A stretch of DNA of 64,000 bases from Aquabacter sp965279295. GTDB lineage: Bacteria > Pseudomonadota > Alphaproteobacteria > Rhizobiales > Xanthobacteraceae. This document shows positions 62,090 through 64,000 of the stretch, in pieces. The stretch lies in NCBI GenBank assembly GCA_965279295.1, contig CBDIHQ010000013.1; one strand, 5' to 3'. Position numbers and translations under genes: made by a program. The notes beneath the pieces are model-generated. The model made no database searches. It saw only the letters and a list, made by a program, of their open reading frames with translations, and was not told the DNA's origin. Position 1 is the stretch's first letter, and every line of letters begins with the position of its first letter.

Positions 62090-62983
62090 ATGAACACTCA
62101 GCTTCTCTTCCAGCTCGTCATCAACGGGCTCATCATCGGCACGCTCTATGGCGTGGTCGGCATGTGTTTCGTGCTGATCTACAAGGCGTCCCAGGTGGTG
62201 AACTTCGCCCAAGGCGAGTTCCTGCTGATCGGCGCCTGGACCTGCTGGTGGCTGCTCACCTATTGGCAGATCCCGTTCTTCTGGGGCTTCCTGGTCTCGC
62301 TCGCCTTCATGATGCTGTTCGGCCTCGCCCTACAGATCATCGTACTGCGCCCGCTGATCGGGGAACCCGTGATCTCGGTCATCATGGTGACGATCGGCCT
62401 GTCGATCTTCTTCCAGGCGCTGATGAAATGGATGTTCGGCACCTTCGCCCAGCCGTTCCCCCCGGTCTTCTCCGTGACCAAGGTGGATGTGTTCGGGCTC
62501 CAGGTGCAGACCGCCTATCTCATGTCGACCGGGGTGAGCCTTGCCATCATGGCCGGCTTCGCCTGGTTCTTTAAGTATTCCCGCATGGGCCTCGCCATGC
62601 GCGCCACCGCCTTCAACCAGCAGGTGGCGCAGTCGCTCGGCATTTCGGTGCGGCAGGTATTCGCTCTGTCATGGGGCATATCGGCGGCGGTGTCGGCGGT
62701 GGCAGGGGTTGTGGTCGGCATCGTCAACGGCGTTTCCTCGGCGCTTTCCTTCTTCGGCATCAAGGTTTTCCCGGCCGTCATCCTGGGCGGGCTCGACAGC
62801 GTGCTCGGCGCGGTGGTGGGCGGGCTGATCATCGGCGTGCTGGAGAATGTCGCGCACTATTTCGACAGCCAGTTCCTCAAATGGGGAAATCTCTACGAGA
62901 TCGTCCCCTTCTACGTCCTGATCGTCATCCTGATGATCAAGCCCTACGGGCTGTTCGGCACCCGTGACATCGAGAGGGTCTGA
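62090..62983 (+). CDS. Liv-type ABC permease, LivH-like
   Basis: 297 residues from the ATG at 62090 with GGGAGGG upstream; the frame is open through the repeat upstream but that part is not supported. About eight membrane segments; landmarks are LYGVVGMCFVLIYKASQVVNFAQGEFLLIG and FFGIKVFPAVILGGLDSVLGAVVGGL, both typical of LivH. It ends 3 bases before the LivM gene. It follows the repeat that separates it from the synthetase, so its expression may differ from the first two genes. Confidence 0.9.
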   Translation: MNTQLLFQLVINGLIIGTLYGVVGMCFVLIYKASQVVNFAQGEFLLIGAWTCWWLLTYWQIPFFWGFLVSLAFMMLFGLALQIIVLRPLIGEPVISVIMVTIGLSIFFQALMKWMFGTFAQPFPPVFSVTKVDVFGLQVQTAYLMSTGVSLAIMAGFAWFFKYSRMGLAMRATAFNQQVAQSLGISVRQVFALSWGISAAVSAVAGVVVGIVNGVSSALSFFGIKVFPAVILGGLDSVLGAVVGGLIIGVLENVAHYFDSQFLKWGNLYEIVPFYVLIVILMIKPYGLFGTRDIERV

Positions 62984-62986
62984 GCC

Positions 62987-64000
62987 ATGGCCGCCGAATC
63001 CATGCGCCCCTGCGGCGACTTCCGCACCACCTACCGCGCCGACCAGACGATTTTCTCGACCCGGCTGACGTTCGCCTTCCTGGTCGGAGGGATCATCCTG
63101 CTCGCGCTCGCGCCGCAGGTGCTGAGCAACTACCATTTGAGCCTGCTGATCCAGATCGGCTATCTCGGCATCGCGGCGCTCGGCCTGAACATATTGGTCG
63201 GATTCTCCGGCCAGATTTCGATCGGCCATGCGGTGTTCTTCGGCTTCGGGGGCTTTGCCTCAGTGTTTCTCGCGGAGCACGGGGTGCCGGTGCCGCTCGC
63301 CATCATCTTGGCCGGCGTGTGGACCACGGTGGTCGGACTGATCTTCGGCCTGCCGGCGACGCGGGTGAAGGGTCTCTACCTCGCCATCGCGACGCTCGCG
63401 GCCCAGTTCATCCTCCAGGACTTCTTCGTTCGCGCCACTTGGTTCACCGGCGGCACGTCGGGCGCGGTGGCACCGCCATTCGAGATCTTCGGTTTCGATA
63501 TGTCTGGGGACCGGCGTTATTTCTACGTGGTGCTGGTGTTCGTGGTGGTGATGTATCTGTTTGCCGCGAACCTCATGCGTACCCGCGACGGGCGGGCGCT
63601 GATTGCGGTGCGCGACCATTATCTCTCGGCCGAGATGATGGGGGTGAACCTTGCGAAATACCGCACCATGGCGTTTGGCATCGCCTCGTTCTACGCCGGC
63701 ATCGGCGGGGCGCTCTATGCCCATTACATCGGCTACATGTCGGTCGAGGGGCTCGACATCCTGTTCTCGATCCAGTTCCTCGCCATGATCATCATCGGCG
63801 GCTTGGGATCGATCATGGGCTCGCTCCTCGGCACCGCTTTCATGGTGCTGCTGCCGGAACTGACCGGCGCGCTGGCCTCCGCGCTCCAGGGCAGCGCCAT
63901 CGACAAACTGCTGCATCTCAAGGACGGCATCACCTACCTGCGCGAGATGCTGATCGGCGCCACCATCATTCTGTTCCTGATGTTCGAGCCGGACGGGCTC
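62987..64000 (+). CDS. Liv-type ABC permease, LivM-like (runs off the window)
   Basis: 338 codons are visible and the frame is still open at the window end, so the gene is cut there. It starts ATG at 62987, 3 bases after the LivH stop. About eight membrane segments are seen; NYHLSLLIQIGYLGIAALGLNILVGFSGQISIGHAVFFGFGG matches LivM, and LGSIMGSLLGTAFMVLLPELTGALA follows. With LivH it forms the channel. Binding-protein and LivF genes probably follow. Confidence 0.9.
   Translation, partial: MAAESMRPCGDFRTTYRADQTIFSTRLTFAFLVGGIILLALAPQVLSNYHLSLLIQIGYLGIAALGLNILVGFSGQISIGHAVFFGFGGFASVFLAEHGVPVPLAIILAGVWTTVVGLIFGLPATRVKGLYLAIATLAAQFILQDFFVRATWFTGGTSGAVAPPFEIFGFDMSGDRRYFYVVLVFVVVMYLFAANLMRTRDGRALIAVRDHYLSAEMMGVNLAKYRTMAFGIASFYAGIGGALYAHYIGYMSVEGLDILFSIQFLAMIIIGGLGSIMGSLLGTAFMVLLPELTGALASALQGSAIDKLLHLKDGITYLREMLIGATIILFLMFEPDGL

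Noticed and set aside
59830..62097. Open frame of 755 codons on the minus strand
   Set aside because: Antisense to the acyl-CoA synthetase; composition is His/Glu/Gln-rich, as expected of a shadow.

Overview
The window is a GC-rich chromosome segment from an alphaproteobacterium of the Hyphomicrobiales type, with Xanthobacteraceae or a relative my best guess. The evidence is gene content: an FtsZ with a long linker and a CtrA-like box upstream, a glycine-zipper DUF1236-type protein, a PHA-system protein, an OlsB-type ornithine acyltransferase, and many ABC uptake systems with TetR/GntR regulators. I see no tRNA, rRNA, insertion sequence, prophage or CRISPR array. The placement is an inference; no marker gene settles it.

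Region 1 (1-12 kb) is catabolic. It holds the 3' end of an alpha/beta hydrolase gene, an LVIVD-repeat protein gene co-transcribed with a CobW-type GTPase gene, a GntR regulator, and a complete NitT/TauT-type ABC transporter (3912-7379). An SDR, a histidinol-dehydrogenase-like enzyme, a KynB-like cyclase/hydrolase and a TetR regulator follow. Two palindromes with a CGATCG core sit at the transporter promoter and in the cyclase/TetR divergent gap, so one TetR may control both. Region 2 (11.8-23.3 kb) carries two small envelope proteins, then a second uptake/catabolic group: zeta-GST, amidohydrolase-2 decarboxylase-like enzyme, a full Liv-type transporter (LivFGMH plus a Tat-exported binding protein), a CocE/NonD hydrolase, a hydroxyisobutyrate-dehydrogenase-like enzyme and a GlcG-like protein. 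The substrates of both groups are unknown.

Region 3 (23.3-34.8 kb) is mostly housekeeping: an LpoA-like lipoprotein divergent from rsmI-yraN-gshB, a PHA-system protein, a methyltransferase coupled to a 47-residue membrane protein, an MFS transporter, comM, olsB and arfB. Region 4 (34.8-48.7 kb) is recN, bamD, lpxC and the distal division/cell-wall (dcw) cluster. Here lpxC-ftsZ-ftsA-ftsQ-ddlB-murB run leftward while ftsW-murG-murC run rightward from the same intergenic gap. In the usual order ftsW-murG-murC-murB-ddlB are colinear, so the block looks inverted.

Region 5 (48.8-64 kb) holds a cation diffusion facilitator, an SDR, an EamA exporter, a class I amidotransferase, then a leucine/isovalerate operon (mccB, methylglutaconyl-CoA hydratase, mccA, HMG-CoA lyase; no isovaleryl-CoA dehydrogenase) and a TetR regulator. 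Divergent from that regulator is an operon pairing Liv-type transporter genes with a long-chain-type acyl-CoA synthetase; its LivM gene runs off the window. A shared motif upstream of mccB and of the divergent operon suggests both answer to this TetR protein. REPIN-like palindromic doublets are scattered at 13.7, 18.5, 56.3, 59.1 and 62.0 kb. I did not find a clear new defence or mobile system; the best leads for undescribed biology are the two orphan catabolic-transport clusters, their palindromic operators and the rearranged dcw cluster.
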